This document shows positions 9,652 through 17,784 of a DNA stretch of 64,000 nt, one piece after another; position 1 is the stretch's first letter; every line of letters starts with the position of its first letter. Made by a program: the position numbers and the translations under genes. The notes under the pieces were generated by a model, which saw only the letters and a program-made list of their open reading frames with translations, was not told where the DNA came from and did no database searches. Where the stretch lies: positions 41,996-105,995 of the forward strand of contig CAZDWZ010000015.1 of the NCBI GenBank assembly GCA_964509425.1, in the 5' to 3' direction. Source of the DNA: CAZDWZ01 sp964509425. Its GTDB lineage: Bacteria > Bdellovibrionota_C > UBA2361 > SZUA-149 > CAZDWZ01.

Positions 9652-11059
9652 TCCAGATGCCGTGGATGAACCAGGTGGTGGACTGCCGATATATCCAAAG
9701 CCAGCTTCCGGTAGGAACTTGCACGCGGAAATAATCCTTCGTTTGAAATCTTTCCGTGTCTTCCCCCCACCAGACGGGTGCGATTCGTTCCGGCCCGATG
9801 GCGCAGGAGATGCGGTAGCGCTTTTCTCGCCATTCAAGCCAGGCGGGAGGTCCGTCGGGGAGAGGGGCGATGACTTTAATTGGGGAAGGTTTGTAAAAAA
9901 GTAACGAGGGCCGTTCTTCTTCGTGGAGTGGTTGGACGGTATTGTTTTCAGTTTCCGCAGAATTCCTTGGGGCGTATGAGAACGAGCGCTCAGGAATGTG
10001 GCTCGCATGACAAACCATTTCTTGGACTTCTTCCGGGCCTAAGTGCTCGCCGATTACATCGAGAAGCTGGCCGAAGGATTTTCTTCGTTCGTTTTCTTCG
10101 GGAAGCTGGGACATTTGCCGTTCTTCTGTTGAAACGGATCGAAGTTGAATTTCTTTTACTGCGGAACCGAGCGAAAGCCGTTCGAACATCGGCTCAAGAA
10201 GCCGCCAAAGATATGTGGGTTCGAGGCTTGGAGCGCTGAGGCGAAAGGTGCGGAGCAATGGAGAACCCTTCATGGGAGTAATCTCGATACGAAAAGAAGC
10301 TATACGTTGATGAGCTGCCGCGACTTCTTTCACGAACTGATCGAGAAGCTGCCGTGCATGAAAAGCGATTACGGCGGCATCTTCTATGGGAACGTCGAGA
10401 GTCCTCGCGCAAAAAACGGGGAAAAAGATCCGGCAGCGCGGAAGGACTTCCTCCATGGAACCGAGCATTTGATCCAGACGTTTAAGTATCCCTCCGTGAA
10501 AACGATCGAGTAAGGTCGAGCGAGGAAGGCGGAGCAGATCGCGGCCGGTATGAATTTCCAGCTCGCGGAGCTCGGCAAGCTCAACTTTTGAAAGCCGGTA
10601 TGCTTGGACGGGAAGATCTTCGGCAATGGCTTTGAGTGTTTCGCGAGTAGCATCTTCGATAATCGACACTCGTTCTTTACCGAAGCGCGAAAGCCCCCAG
10701 CTCAGTCCGAGGGTCGGAGCAATTGCGATTCGCGAGAGGAGGCCGTGAAAAGAAACTATCTCGCTGACTCGACGGACGAGCTCTCGGTGGCTGCCGAATA
10801 GTCTCTCTGTACCGGTGGCATCAAAATTTAATCCGAGCGACCAGGGATCGCTTATCTCGTGGAGGCGTTTCGAGATTCCTCTTACTCTTTCTCCGCATTT
10901 TTCTTCGCGGGAAAAATCATCAAACGCCAACACGGGAGAGAAGCGGTACAGTGCCTTGGCAAGAGGGAGAAGAAGCTGAACCCTCTCCTGCTGAGTAAGG
11001 CTCCACTCGTGAGACTTCATCTCGGGAGATTTCACGAAAACCGAAATTATTCTTTTCAT
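9647..11059 (-). CDS. imuB: ImuB, catalytically inactive Y-family polymerase homologue of the mutasome
   Basis: ImuB is a DinB-like protein that recruits DnaE2 to the sliding clamp and lacks polymerase activity in characterised members. This 470-residue protein has the Y-family-like palm and finger region (WSLGLNFDATGTERLFG), a helix-hairpin region (LRELEIHTGRDLLRLP), and an ImuB-type C-terminal domain ending with the WWGEDTERFQTKDYFRV segment. The ATG at 11059 has a strong GGAGG ribosome site. It overlaps the 3' end of imuA by 140 bases in another frame. It is separated from dnaE2 by 241 bases filled with two long hairpins. Confidence 0.92.
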   Translation of the reverse strand: MKRIISVFVKSPEMKSHEWSLTQQERVQLLLPLAKALYRFSPVLAFDDFSREEKCGERVRGISKRLHEISDPWSLGLNFDATGTERLFGSHRELVRRVSEIVSFHGLLSRIAIAPTLGLSWGLSRFGKERVSIIEDATRETLKAIAEDLPVQAYRLSKVELAELRELEIHTGRDLLRLPRSTLLDRFHGGILKRLDQMLGSMEEVLPRCRIFFPVFCARTLDVPIEDAAVIAFHARQLLDQFVKEVAAAHQRIASFRIEITPMKGSPLLRTFRLSAPSLEPTYLWRLLEPMFERLSLGSAVKEIQLRSVSTEERQMSQLPEENERRKSFGQLLDVIGEHLGPEEVQEMVCHASHIPERSFSYAPRNSAETENNTVQPLHEEERPSLLFYKPSPIKVIAPLPDGPPAWLEWREKRYRISCAIGPERIAPVWWGEDTERFQTKDYFRVQVPTGSWLWIYRQSTTWFIHGIWT

Positions 11060-11810
11060 AGTTGACCTCCAAGGTCCAAACCGGATCCGCCGGCCATTTC
11101 AGGGGGAGGTGCCGTCCTTTGGCGCGAAGTAATTCCAACGAGTAACGAAGCTCTTGGTTCACGGAAATTTGGGGAGAGATTAACCAGCGTGTTTGAGCCG
11201 TGGAGGCAACTTCCTGCTCCCACGCCGGACGAAGAAGAAGAAAAAAAATACCGCCTCTGTTTTTATTTTTTTCCAATGCATGCTGCAGGCAGCGCATTTG
11301 AAGAAGAGAAAGCCCGGATCCGTCGGCTACAATCCCCAACGGAGCCGAGGCTTGAAGAAGCTGAGTGAGGGTCCAGAGGCGTTTTTCTTTTTCCTTGGTA
11401 TGAAGAAAAAACGAACGCTTTTTCCAATCGGGGGCATCGGCAAAAAGAAGCTTCAAGAGATGGGGGGTGGGAAAACATCTTCGTCCCACCCAGACAAGGG
11501 AGAGATCGTTCTGCTCGAGCAGAAAAGAGCGAAGAAGAATGCTCGCAAAAATCAGCGAAGGGTGCCAACGCCGTTTTGCTTTCTCTGAAAAAACATCTTC
11601 GCTCAGAAACTCATGAATATCTCCGCATGAAAGTCCTCCTTTCGGAAAAAGAGAATCGATCGCGGGGACGGAAAAAATTGAGACTGAAGATTTCTCTCGT
11701 GCTGGAGCTCCTTCCGACGGACGAGCTGCGCCGCCATCAGCGACCCACACCCTTCCCTCGGCAAGAAGATGCTCGAAAGAGGAAAAAACTTGTTTCTTGA
11801 CGAGGGACAC
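10920..11810 (-). CDS. imuA: ImuA, RecA-like mutasome subunit
   Basis: The first gene of the imuA-imuB-dnaE2 cassette. ImuA proteins resemble RecA/SulA and are required for damage-induced mutagenesis. This 296-residue protein has the typical opening with a short N-terminal segment, then IDSLFPKGGLSCGDIHEFL and a RecA-fold core. The GTG start at 11810 is preceded by TGGA. The C-terminal tail overlaps imuB by 140 bases, an unusually long overlap, so the tail may be partly lineage-specific. A symmetric CTAG-rich element just upstream (11824-11860) probably holds the promoter and damage-responsive operator. Confidence 0.88.
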   Translation of the reverse strand: MSLVKKQVFSSFEHLLAEGRVWVADGGAARPSEGAPAREKSSVSIFSVPAIDSLFPKGGLSCGDIHEFLSEDVFSEKAKRRWHPSLIFASILLRSFLLEQNDLSLVWVGRRCFPTPHLLKLLFADAPDWKKRSFFLHTKEKEKRLWTLTQLLQASAPLGIVADGSGLSLLQMRCLQHALEKNKNRGGIFFLLLRPAWEQEVASTAQTRWLISPQISVNQELRYSLELLRAKGRHLPLKWPADPVWTLEVNYEKNNFGFREISRDEVSRVEPYSAGEGSASSPSCQGTVPLLSRVGV

Positions 11811-11823
11811 TCCAGCACTCTAA

Positions 11824-11860
11824 TTTCTAGTTTTTTTCTATATACTAGCAAAACTAGAAA
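11824..11860 (-). promoter_or_regulatory. Candidate SOS-type operator/promoter of imuA-imuB
   Basis: Perfect 11-base inverted arms TTTCTAGTTTT and AAAACTAGAAA flank a 15-base centre that contains another CTAG and the TATATA-like stretch of a possible -10 box. It ends 13 bases upstream of the imuA start. imuA cassettes are usually LexA-controlled, so this is a good candidate operator, but it does not match the well-known E. coli or Bacillus LexA boxes. Confidence 0.5.
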
Positions 11861-11894
11861 CTCTTTGGGAAGTCCGCCCTCTAACTCCCTGAAT

Positions 11895-12254
11895 TTACTG
11901 AAATGAATTAATAAAACTCTTGCAAACCTCGCCTCCAAAATCCTGCTTACACTGATCCCTCATCGAATCACACATGGTCACTCCGACACCGCCGACCATG
12001 CCGGTCATCGCCTGTCCCATCCCCTGAGCCAGGGCTCCCGCAGGATCGCCTTGTTTCGCTGTAGGAATCGACTGCGCGACTTTTGAGACCTCACTTTTAA
12101 ATCTCTCCAGACAGCGGCTGTGCGCACGGGCGATCTTACTTTCATCACTCTTGCTGCACCCGGAGAGAAGAACGCCCGAAAGAAGGCTCAGAGTGAGAAT
12201 AAAAGCCGGGCAAGTGAAAATCGGGGACAGAGAGAACGGGAACAAATTTCTCAT
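11895..12254 (-). CDS. Small cysteine-containing lipoprotein of unknown function
   Basis: 119-residue predicted lipoprotein. The ATG at 12254 has an excellent GGAGGATCC ribosome site, better than the upstream in-frame start at 12341. A hydrophobic signal peptide ends in the lipobox LLSGC. The mature part begins CSKSDESKIARAHS and is followed by a basic-acidic helix. A glycine/methionine-rich segment (GMGQAMTGMVGGVGVTMC) comes next. Three further cysteines near the C-terminus (MCDSMRDQC, EVC) may form disulphides. I do not recognise a family. It is divergent from the GAF kinase at 12480. Confidence 0.75.
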   Translation of the reverse strand: MRNLFPFSLSPIFTCPAFILTLSLLSGVLLSGCSKSDESKIARAHSRCLERFKSEVSKVAQSIPTAKQGDPAGALAQGMGQAMTGMVGGVGVTMCDSMRDQCKQDFGGEVCKSFINSFQ

Positions 12255-12479
12255 GGATCCTCCAAACGGAGCGGTTAGAAACGAAACCGCTTTTGAAACT
12301 TCAGGGAACAAAAAGATGCTTGTTTCAATCCCGGAACGCAAGAGCTTTACACGCAGCCGTGCATACCCTCATAAACCCTCACCGGGAGCGTTACTCTTCC
12401 GGTTTTTCAAAACTATTTTCTCTAAAGACCGATTCTCTCCTCCAGGGTAAAATGGAGGTGTGTAAATACAATAAATACA

Positions 12480-13676
12480 ATGGCTATTCCAAAAACTCCG
12501 AGCAACGAGACCCAACGTCTGGCGGCACTTCACCGGTATAAATTGCTGGATACTGAAGCCGAAACGCTCTACGACGACATCACGAAACTCAGCGCGCTCA
12601 TTTGCCGGACACCGATGTCGATGATCAGTCTCGTCGATACCTCGCGTCAGTGGTTCAAATCTAAAATAGGAATGGAAGCCTCCGAAACCTCCCGTGATAT
12701 CTCAATCTGTGCACATGCGATCCATGAGACGAAAATCATGATCGTCAACGATGCGACGCAAGATGAGAGAACCCGTGACAACCCGGTCGTAACCGGTGAG
12801 GCGCATATCCGGTTTTATGCCGGTGCACCTCTCATGACCCCGGAAGGATATTCTCTTGGAACACTCTGCGTTGCCGATCACGAAGCGCGAGAGCTCAGCA
12901 AAATTCAAATTGACGCTCTCGAATCACTCGCGCGGCAGGTATCGGCGAACTTTGAGCTGCGGCTGTTAAACGACAAGCTCCTCGCCGAGAACGAAACAAA
13001 AAATCGGCTCTTTTCCATCCTTGCCCATGACTTAAAAGCCCCATTCACGCCGATTCTCGGCTTTGCCAAGATGCTGCACGATGAAATCCAGCACCTCGAA
13101 AAAGATGAAATTGCCGAATATGCGGAGATCATTCATCGAAACTCCGAACATGTCTTTTTGCTCGTACAGGATCTCCTGACCTGGTCGAGGCACGAGCTGG
13201 GAGCGATAAAATTTCATCCTACGCGACTCGAGCTCGATGTGGTGATGGAAGAACTGATGGATCTGTTCAACGGAGTTGCAAAGCAAAAGTCCATTGATCT
13301 TTCCTTTACTCCAAACAAGGCCGCGGTCTTCCAAGGAGACAAGGAGATGATAAATACAGTGCTGAGAAATCTCATTTCGAATGCATTGAAGTTCACACCG
13401 GTAGGAGGCCGCGTAACGGTTACATCCGAGAAAAAGCTCTCGACTCTCGAAATTCGAGTGAGTGATTCAGGAGTGGGAATCCCGAAAGAGCGCCAAGAAC
13501 AGCTTTTTAACGTCGATTCTCATTTCTCCACCGAAGGAACCGCCAAGGAAAAGGGAACCGGATTGGGCCTCCCGCTCTGCAAAGATTTCGTGGAACGCCA
13601 TAAAGGAAAAATCCGAGTGGAATCGACTGAAGGAAAGGGAACGACGATAGTCGTCACCCTGCCGCTCGCCGGCTAA
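12480..13676 (+). CDS. GAF-domain sensor histidine kinase
   Basis: 398-residue soluble kinase. An N-terminal GAF domain (about 25-160) starts with the typical RLAALHRYKLLDTEAE and includes the FYAGAPL and LGTLCV elements of this GAF subtype. A short coiled coil leads to a HisKA box ILAHDLKAPFTPI near residue 182. The HATPase domain has N box NLISNALKF, G1 DSGVGIP and G2 GTGLGLPL. No receiver or partner regulator is adjacent, so its output is unknown. The AT-rich upstream DNA has no obvious Shine-Dalgarno, but the start matches the family. Confidence 0.93.
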   Translation: MAIPKTPSNETQRLAALHRYKLLDTEAETLYDDITKLSALICRTPMSMISLVDTSRQWFKSKIGMEASETSRDISICAHAIHETKIMIVNDATQDERTRDNPVVTGEAHIRFYAGAPLMTPEGYSLGTLCVADHEARELSKIQIDALESLARQVSANFELRLLNDKLLAENETKNRLFSILAHDLKAPFTPILGFAKMLHDEIQHLEKDEIAEYAEIIHRNSEHVFLLVQDLLTWSRHELGAIKFHPTRLELDVVMEELMDLFNGVAKQKSIDLSFTPNKAAVFQGDKEMINTVLRNLISNALKFTPVGGRVTVTSEKKLSTLEIRVSDSGVGIPKERQEQLFNVDSHFSTEGTAKEKGTGLGLPLCKDFVERHKGKIRVESTEGKGTTIVVTLPLAG

Positions 13677-13804
13677 AGCTCAGCAGTGATTTAAGGCACA
13701 ACCCCGGATTCTTTCATCTTTTTTTCGAGAAGCTCTAAAAAGAAGTTTCCCACATCGGACGACACTATGGAGGAACAAGGAACCATCTTCCGAGGAGTAT
13801 GCGC

Positions 13805-14275
13805 ATGTCTGATTGTGCGTGGGAGAAACAACAGGAAGGATTCACGATCCTCGAGCTGCTGGTTACGGTCACCATCATCGGCATTCTCGCCGCCATCTCG
13901 ACCTCGGTCTATCAGGAGTATAAGGAACGAGCGCGAGTCGCGGCGACGGCATCTGATTTGCGAAATTTCGCTTCCGGTTTCTGGGCGTATTCTACCGCCA
14001 ATGAAAACTTTCCGAATGACACAAACCTCGTTCTCCCAACAGGCATGGGATCGTTCATTGCGCAAAGCGTCTGGAATCGAGGACCCGCGATCGGCGGGCA
14101 ATACAACTGGGAAGGGCCGGATTTTTATCCGTATGCAGGGATATCGATCATGAACCCGCCGCCGAACGATGTGCTCGCGGCGCTTGACCGGCAGCTGGAT
14201 GACGGAAATCTCTCTCAAGGGAGATTTAGAATCGTGGCGGCGAATAGCCGACCAACCTACATCATCAGTGAGTAG
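13805..14275 (+). CDS. Type IV pilin-like (pseudopilin) protein
   Basis: 156-residue prepilin. The ATG at 13805 is chosen because GAGGAG lies 7-8 bases upstream; the ATG at 13799 is too close to it. A 13-residue leader ends at glycine before FTILELLVTVTIIG, the canonical class III prepilin signal with glutamate at mature position 5 and a long N-terminal helix. The globular part has no cysteine pair. It could be a minor pilin or a type II secretion pseudopilin; no assembly genes are adjacent. Its 3' part is repeated around the assembly gap downstream. Confidence 0.85.
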   Translation: MSDCAWEKQQEGFTILELLVTVTIIGILAAISTSVYQEYKERARVAATASDLRNFASGFWAYSTANENFPNDTNLVLPTGMGSFIAQSVWNRGPAIGGQYNWEGPDFYPYAGISIMNPPPNDVLAALDRQLDDGNLSQGRFRIVAANSRPTYIISE

Positions 14276-14331
14276 AAGTGTGATGCAAGACGAAACAGCT
14301 GGTAATGTGTTTTCAATATAACGGAGCTTTG

Positions 14332-14402
14332 CTGGCTCGGCTCCGCCTCGCGTGCCGCACAAAATAAACGAGCAATGCTCGTTTATTTTGCGGGAGCGGC
14401 AC
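14332..14402 (+). repeat. Variable-stem hairpin repeat family V, copy A
   Basis: The conserved lead CTGGCTCGGCTCCGCCTC is followed by outer arms GTGCCGC and GCGGCAC. These enclose a 14-base perfect AT-rich stem (AAAATAAACGAGC with its complement). Related copies at 55424 and 63718 share the lead and outer arms but have other inner stems. It directly abuts the second, partial pilin sequence. Confidence 0.82.
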
Positions 14403-14403
14403 C

Positions 14404-14613
14404 CATGAACCCGCCGCCGAACGATGTGCTCGCGGCGCTTGACCGGCAGCTGGATGACNNNNNNNNNNNNNNNNNNNNNNNNNNNNNNNNNNNNNNNNNN
14501 NNNNNNNNNNNNNNNNNNNNNNNNNNNNNNNNNNNNNNNNNNNNNNNNNNNNNNNNNNATCGTGGCGGCGAATAGCCGACCAACCTACATCATCAGTGAG
14601 TAGAAGTGTGATG
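14404..14613 (+). other. Assembly gap (14459-14558) inside a duplicated pilin 3' fragment
   Basis: Bases 14404-14458 are identical to 14149-14203 and bases 14559-14613 to 14231-14285, both inside the pilin gene above. Between them are exactly 100 Ns, the usual placeholder for a gap of unknown size. In the first copy only 27 bases separate the two segments. Either a second pilin gene or 3' fragment exists here, or the scaffold joined repeat-ended contigs wrongly. Gene order across this point should be treated with caution. Confidence 0.95.
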
Positions 14614-14639
14614 TGAAACGAGTTTGACTGATCGAAGCG

Positions 14640-15788
14640 CTAGTCCGGAAGGACGACGCATTTCCCGCCCGAGATGAGCTGAACGATCGATTTCCATTTC
14701 GCATCGCCGTTTGCGTCAAAGGAGAGAGTTCCTGCAATCCCCTGGAAATCTTTCTTCTTCAGGATGAACTTCTTGATATCTTCCGATGTTGACGCTCCCG
14801 AGCGAAGCGCTTCGGCAAGAATGAGAATCGTGTCAAAGGTCGAGATGCTATTCATGTCGATCGGCATTCCAGGCCGTTCTTCATTGTAAATTTTCTCGAG
14901 ACGCCGGAAGAGGTCTTTATTTAAACCGAGTTGAGGGTCGACGCTGAAAACTCCTTCAAGCGACTCTTTCGCCGAAGACGACACCGAACCGGAGTTGCAG
15001 AGGCCTAAGCCATACATTTCGCCGGGGACAGCGAGCTCTTTGATTTGCGCGAATATCTTGGCGGCCGTACTGCCCGACGCGAGAACGTAGAGCGCATCCA
15101 TCTTCAGCTTCTTCAGCTTCGTGAGCTGCGGACGGAAGTTATCTGTGTTTTTTGCGACGACTTCTTGAGCACCAATTTTAATACTCGAGGAACTCCGAAG
15201 CTGTTCGATCAAATTGTTATAACCGAGCTGAGTCCAATCCTCGTCGGTACGGATGACCGCCACACGAAGAATTTTGCCTTCCATCTCCGCGACGTTCAGA
15301 AACTTTCCTTTCAAGACCCGAAGGAGCGCGGTGTTCGGTTGATCGCTCGTGTAAAATGTGCGGAAAACATATCCGCCCTGCTCAGTGAGCTCCGGATTGC
15401 TCGATTGCGCAAACAGCAATCTCCGCTCCTTCGTCACAACCGGGCGAAGCGCGGTGGCGACATTCGTCAGCGCCGAAATCACCGCGGGTGGATTATACTT
15501 CTCCATCAACCGGCGATATTCGGTGATCGCAACCTCCGGATCGCTCCGGCTATCCTCAAACACAACTTCCAGTTTATTGCCGAGAACACCACCTTCCTCA
15601 CCGTTTATCTTTTGCAGCGCGGCGCGGATTCCGATGCGAGCACTGGCTCCAATAAACGCAGAGTTTCCGGACATCGGAAGAATTGCTCCCAGACGCATCG
15701 AAGTGTTTTCCGCACCAGCAATCGGCACCATGGCGAGGCAGATGAGAGAAACACCGGAAAGAAGAGCGACGGAGAAAAAAGAGCGCAT
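14640..15788 (-). CDS. Periplasmic ligand-binding protein, branched-chain amino-acid (LivK) type
   Basis: 382-residue periplasmic solute-binding protein of the Peripla_BP_6/LivK fold. An N-terminal signal peptide ends near AGAEN. The mature protein starts MRLGAILPMSGNSAFIGA, the usual opening strand and ligand loop, and continues with the LPMSG, VISALTNVAT and FRTFYTSDQPN elements. Ligands in this family are branched-chain amino acids, amides, urea or aromatic acids; I cannot tell which applies. No permease or ATPase genes lie nearby, so it is an orphan receptor or serves a distant transporter. Confidence 0.88.
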   Translation of the reverse strand: MRSFFSVALLSGVSLICLAMVPIAGAENTSMRLGAILPMSGNSAFIGASARIGIRAALQKINGEEGGVLGNKLEVVFEDSRSDPEVAITEYRRLMEKYNPPAVISALTNVATALRPVVTKERRLLFAQSSNPELTEQGGYVFRTFYTSDQPNTALLRVLKGKFLNVAEMEGKILRVAVIRTDEDWTQLGYNNLIEQLRSSSSIKIGAQEVVAKNTDNFRPQLTKLKKLKMDALYVLASGSTAAKIFAQIKELAVPGEMYGLGLCNSGSVSSSAKESLEGVFSVDPQLGLNKDLFRRLEKIYNEERPGMPIDMNSISTFDTILILAEALRSGASTSEDIKKFILKKKDFQGIAGTLSFDANGDAKWKSIVQLISGGKCVVLPD

Positions 15789-15883
15789 GACACGAATTCC
15801 TGGATCAAAGTAGCGGTCTTATCCTTAACCGACCCATCCCCGTATTTCAAACAAAAAGCATTCGCGCCGGAATACACCAGCAC

Positions 15884-16663
15884 TTAATGAGTATCGAAGA
15901 TGCCGATCTGGTAGGAGGAAGAACATCCACCGTCGGGAAGAGAATAGCGGGCTTGATAAATTTCCGAGAGCTTCAACAGCTCTCCACGCTGAAGTGGAGT
16001 TTTTCCTCGGGAGACAGCACCGCCCGTAAACCCGAGACAATGAATGCTCTTCAGGAAATCCTTGCCGGAGGCGTATCGCTCCTGAAACTGCTGCTCTCCT
16101 GCCCAACCGATTGAAAATCCGCTGCCCTCAAGCGCTTCGCAAATGGAACGAAAGCTTCTGAAGGCAACCTTGCTTACCTTATCCGGAAAAAGCTCTGCTT
16201 TTAATTCTCGTAATTCAATGAAGGTTTTTTCGAGTGGCAGAAGAAAGCAGAAGCGGCCACCTGGTTTCAATACATGTCGGAGGCGTCCGAGCAGCGGCTC
16301 GAGAGGCTCCATCCATTGCAAAGCGGAGCTGCTTACGATGAGGTCCGCAGGTTCCACGAACTCATAGTCGTGCACGTCGCTCAAATCCCAGCTAACCCGT
16401 CCGGTGGGGCAGCGCCTTTCAGCTCTTGAGAGCATTCCTTCAGAAAAATCAATCGCCGAGATAGAGGCTGAAGGAAACTGCTCGAGGAGTCCTTCCGTGA
16501 GGAAACCACTACCGCAGCCGAGTTCGTAGATTTTTTTTATCGCGTCGGAACGCGTAAAGAGCGACAGCAACTGTGAAGCGAAGAGCTTCTGCACTCTTGC
16601 CGCCTGATCATAGTTGTCCGCTGATTTGGTGAAGCGCTTTTCTACTGAAGCTGTTTGGGTCAC
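15884..16663 (-). CDS. bioC: BioC-like SAM-dependent methyltransferase
   Basis: 259-residue class I methyltransferase. The opening VEKRFTKSADNYDQAARVQ is the signature of malonyl-ACP O-methyltransferase BioC, which starts pimelate synthesis for biotin. The SAM-binding motif ELGCGSGFLTEGLL and the acidic strand AIDFSEGML follow, and SSSALQWM matches BioC post-motif residues. No other biotin gene is near, so the assignment rests on sequence alone. A general BioC-type methyltransferase is the alternative. Confidence 0.75.
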   Translation of the reverse strand: MTQTASVEKRFTKSADNYDQAARVQKLFASQLLSLFTRSDAIKKIYELGCGSGFLTEGLLEQFPSASISAIDFSEGMLSRAERRCPTGRVSWDLSDVHDYEFVEPADLIVSSSALQWMEPLEPLLGRLRHVLKPGGRFCFLLPLEKTFIELRELKAELFPDKVSKVAFRSFRSICEALEGSGFSIGWAGEQQFQERYASGKDFLKSIHCLGFTGGAVSRGKTPLQRGELLKLSEIYQARYSLPDGGCSSSYQIGIFDTH

Positions 16664-16680
16664 GAGGGCTGAGGCGAGAA

Positions 16681-16935
16681 CTACGCGGATTTGAGTTTTT
16701 CTTGAAGCGCTTTCGTTGCTTCACGTTTCTTTCTAATTTCTGAAGCTTCACGCTCCTCATCTACGACCTTCAACTTTCCGTCTCGAATAAGCTGAAACAT
16801 TCGGGTAATCTGAGCTCGCTCTTCTTGATCAATCCTCCCATCCGCGGAAATCGCATCGATGAACAAATCGTGTTCCTCCCGGGTCAACACCCCGTCCTCA
16901 ATAAATTGATCGAGCATTTCCTTAAGCGTGGGCAT
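16681..16935 (-). CDS. Small TerB-like helical protein
   Basis: 84 residues from the ATG at 16935, which has an AAGGAAG ribosome site; the longer in-frame start at 16989 lacks one. The core TREEHDLFIDAISADGRIDQEERAQITRMF has the acidic DGxID..E pattern of TerB-like or EF-hand-like helical pairs, followed by a charged C-terminal helix. It lies 17 bases downstream of the bioC-like gene and may be co-transcribed with other minus-strand genes. Function unknown. Confidence 0.65.
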   Translation of the reverse strand: MPTLKEMLDQFIEDGVLTREEHDLFIDAISADGRIDQEERAQITRMFQLIRDGKLKVVDEEREASEIRKKREATKALQEKLKSA

Positions 16936-17133
16936 GGCTTCCTTGTGTTTCCAATACGATACCAGGGCCTGACTATTTTGTCGGATCAATACCTAAAAAT
17001 ATTGACCTCGAAGCGCCAATCCAGCCTTTCCTGTTATGCTAAAATCTTGAAAATGTGTAGCTATTTCAGCTAAAAGGGCGGTAATTCTTCCCTCATGAGA
17101 ATCTCATCGGATAACAACACAGGACAGCGGAAC

Positions 17134-17769
17134 ATGCTGGAGCAAATAGAACTCTTGATTTTGGACTTGGACGGCACACTCGTCGACACCAAGGACGACA
17201 TTACCTTTTCACTCAACAAAACCTTGCGGCATTATTCACTGGAACCGGTGAAGGCTGAGGTAGTTGCGGCTCACGTGGGCACCGGCATCACCCCCATCCT
17301 CAAGGAGAGGACGCCGGCTCACCTTTTTGCCACCGTCATGGAGACCTTCGAACAGACCTATCTCGAACATATCGCCGACTCCACGCGTCTATTTCCCGGA
17401 TGGGACGAGGTGTTCGCGGCATGCTCATCAAAGCGCTTGTATATTCTTACGAACAAGATCCAGATTTTCACCGATGCACTCATTGATGCTCTCGATATGA
17501 AGAGGCATTTTGTCACGGCATATGGCCGAGAGGCGTTTGCGGAGCGAAAGCCAAGCCCGCTGCCCGTGATAAGCATCATGAAGCAAGAGGAGACGCCTCC
17601 AGAGCGAACCCTGATGGTCGGAGACATGCCGGCCGATCTTCAATCCGGAAAAAATGCAGGGGCAAAAACTTGCGCCGCGCTCTTCGGCTACGGGAAAAAA
17701 GATGCCCTCCTCGAATTGCACCCGGATTACGTCATCGAGAAGCCGCTTGATCTTTTGAAACTGCCTTAA
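17134..17769 (+). CDS. HAD-superfamily phosphatase, phosphoglycolate phosphatase-like
   Basis: 211 residues from the ATG at 17134; an upstream in-frame ATG at 17095 is possible but has no ribosome site. HAD motif I is LDLDGTLVDT, with the two catalytic aspartates near residue 10. Motif II (threonine in YILTNK), motif III lysine in ERKPSP and motif IV VGDMPADLQSG follow in order. The helical cap is of C1 type, as in Gph or pyrophosphatase PpaX. The substrate cannot be fixed from sequence. It lies 15 bases before anmK, so a role in sugar-phosphate salvage is possible (inference). Confidence 0.85.
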   Translation: MLEQIELLILDLDGTLVDTKDDITFSLNKTLRHYSLEPVKAEVVAAHVGTGITPILKERTPAHLFATVMETFEQTYLEHIADSTRLFPGWDEVFAACSSKRLYILTNKIQIFTDALIDALDMKRHFVTAYGREAFAERKPSPLPVISIMKQEETPPERTLMVGDMPADLQSGKNAGAKTCAALFGYGKKDALLELHPDYVIEKPLDLLKLP

Positions 17770-17784
17770 TCAAAAAGGTGTCCG

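Noticed and set aside
13691..14362. 223-codon minus-strand frame over the pilin gene
   Set aside because: The plus strand has a prepilin signal and ribosome site; the minus frame shows no family features.
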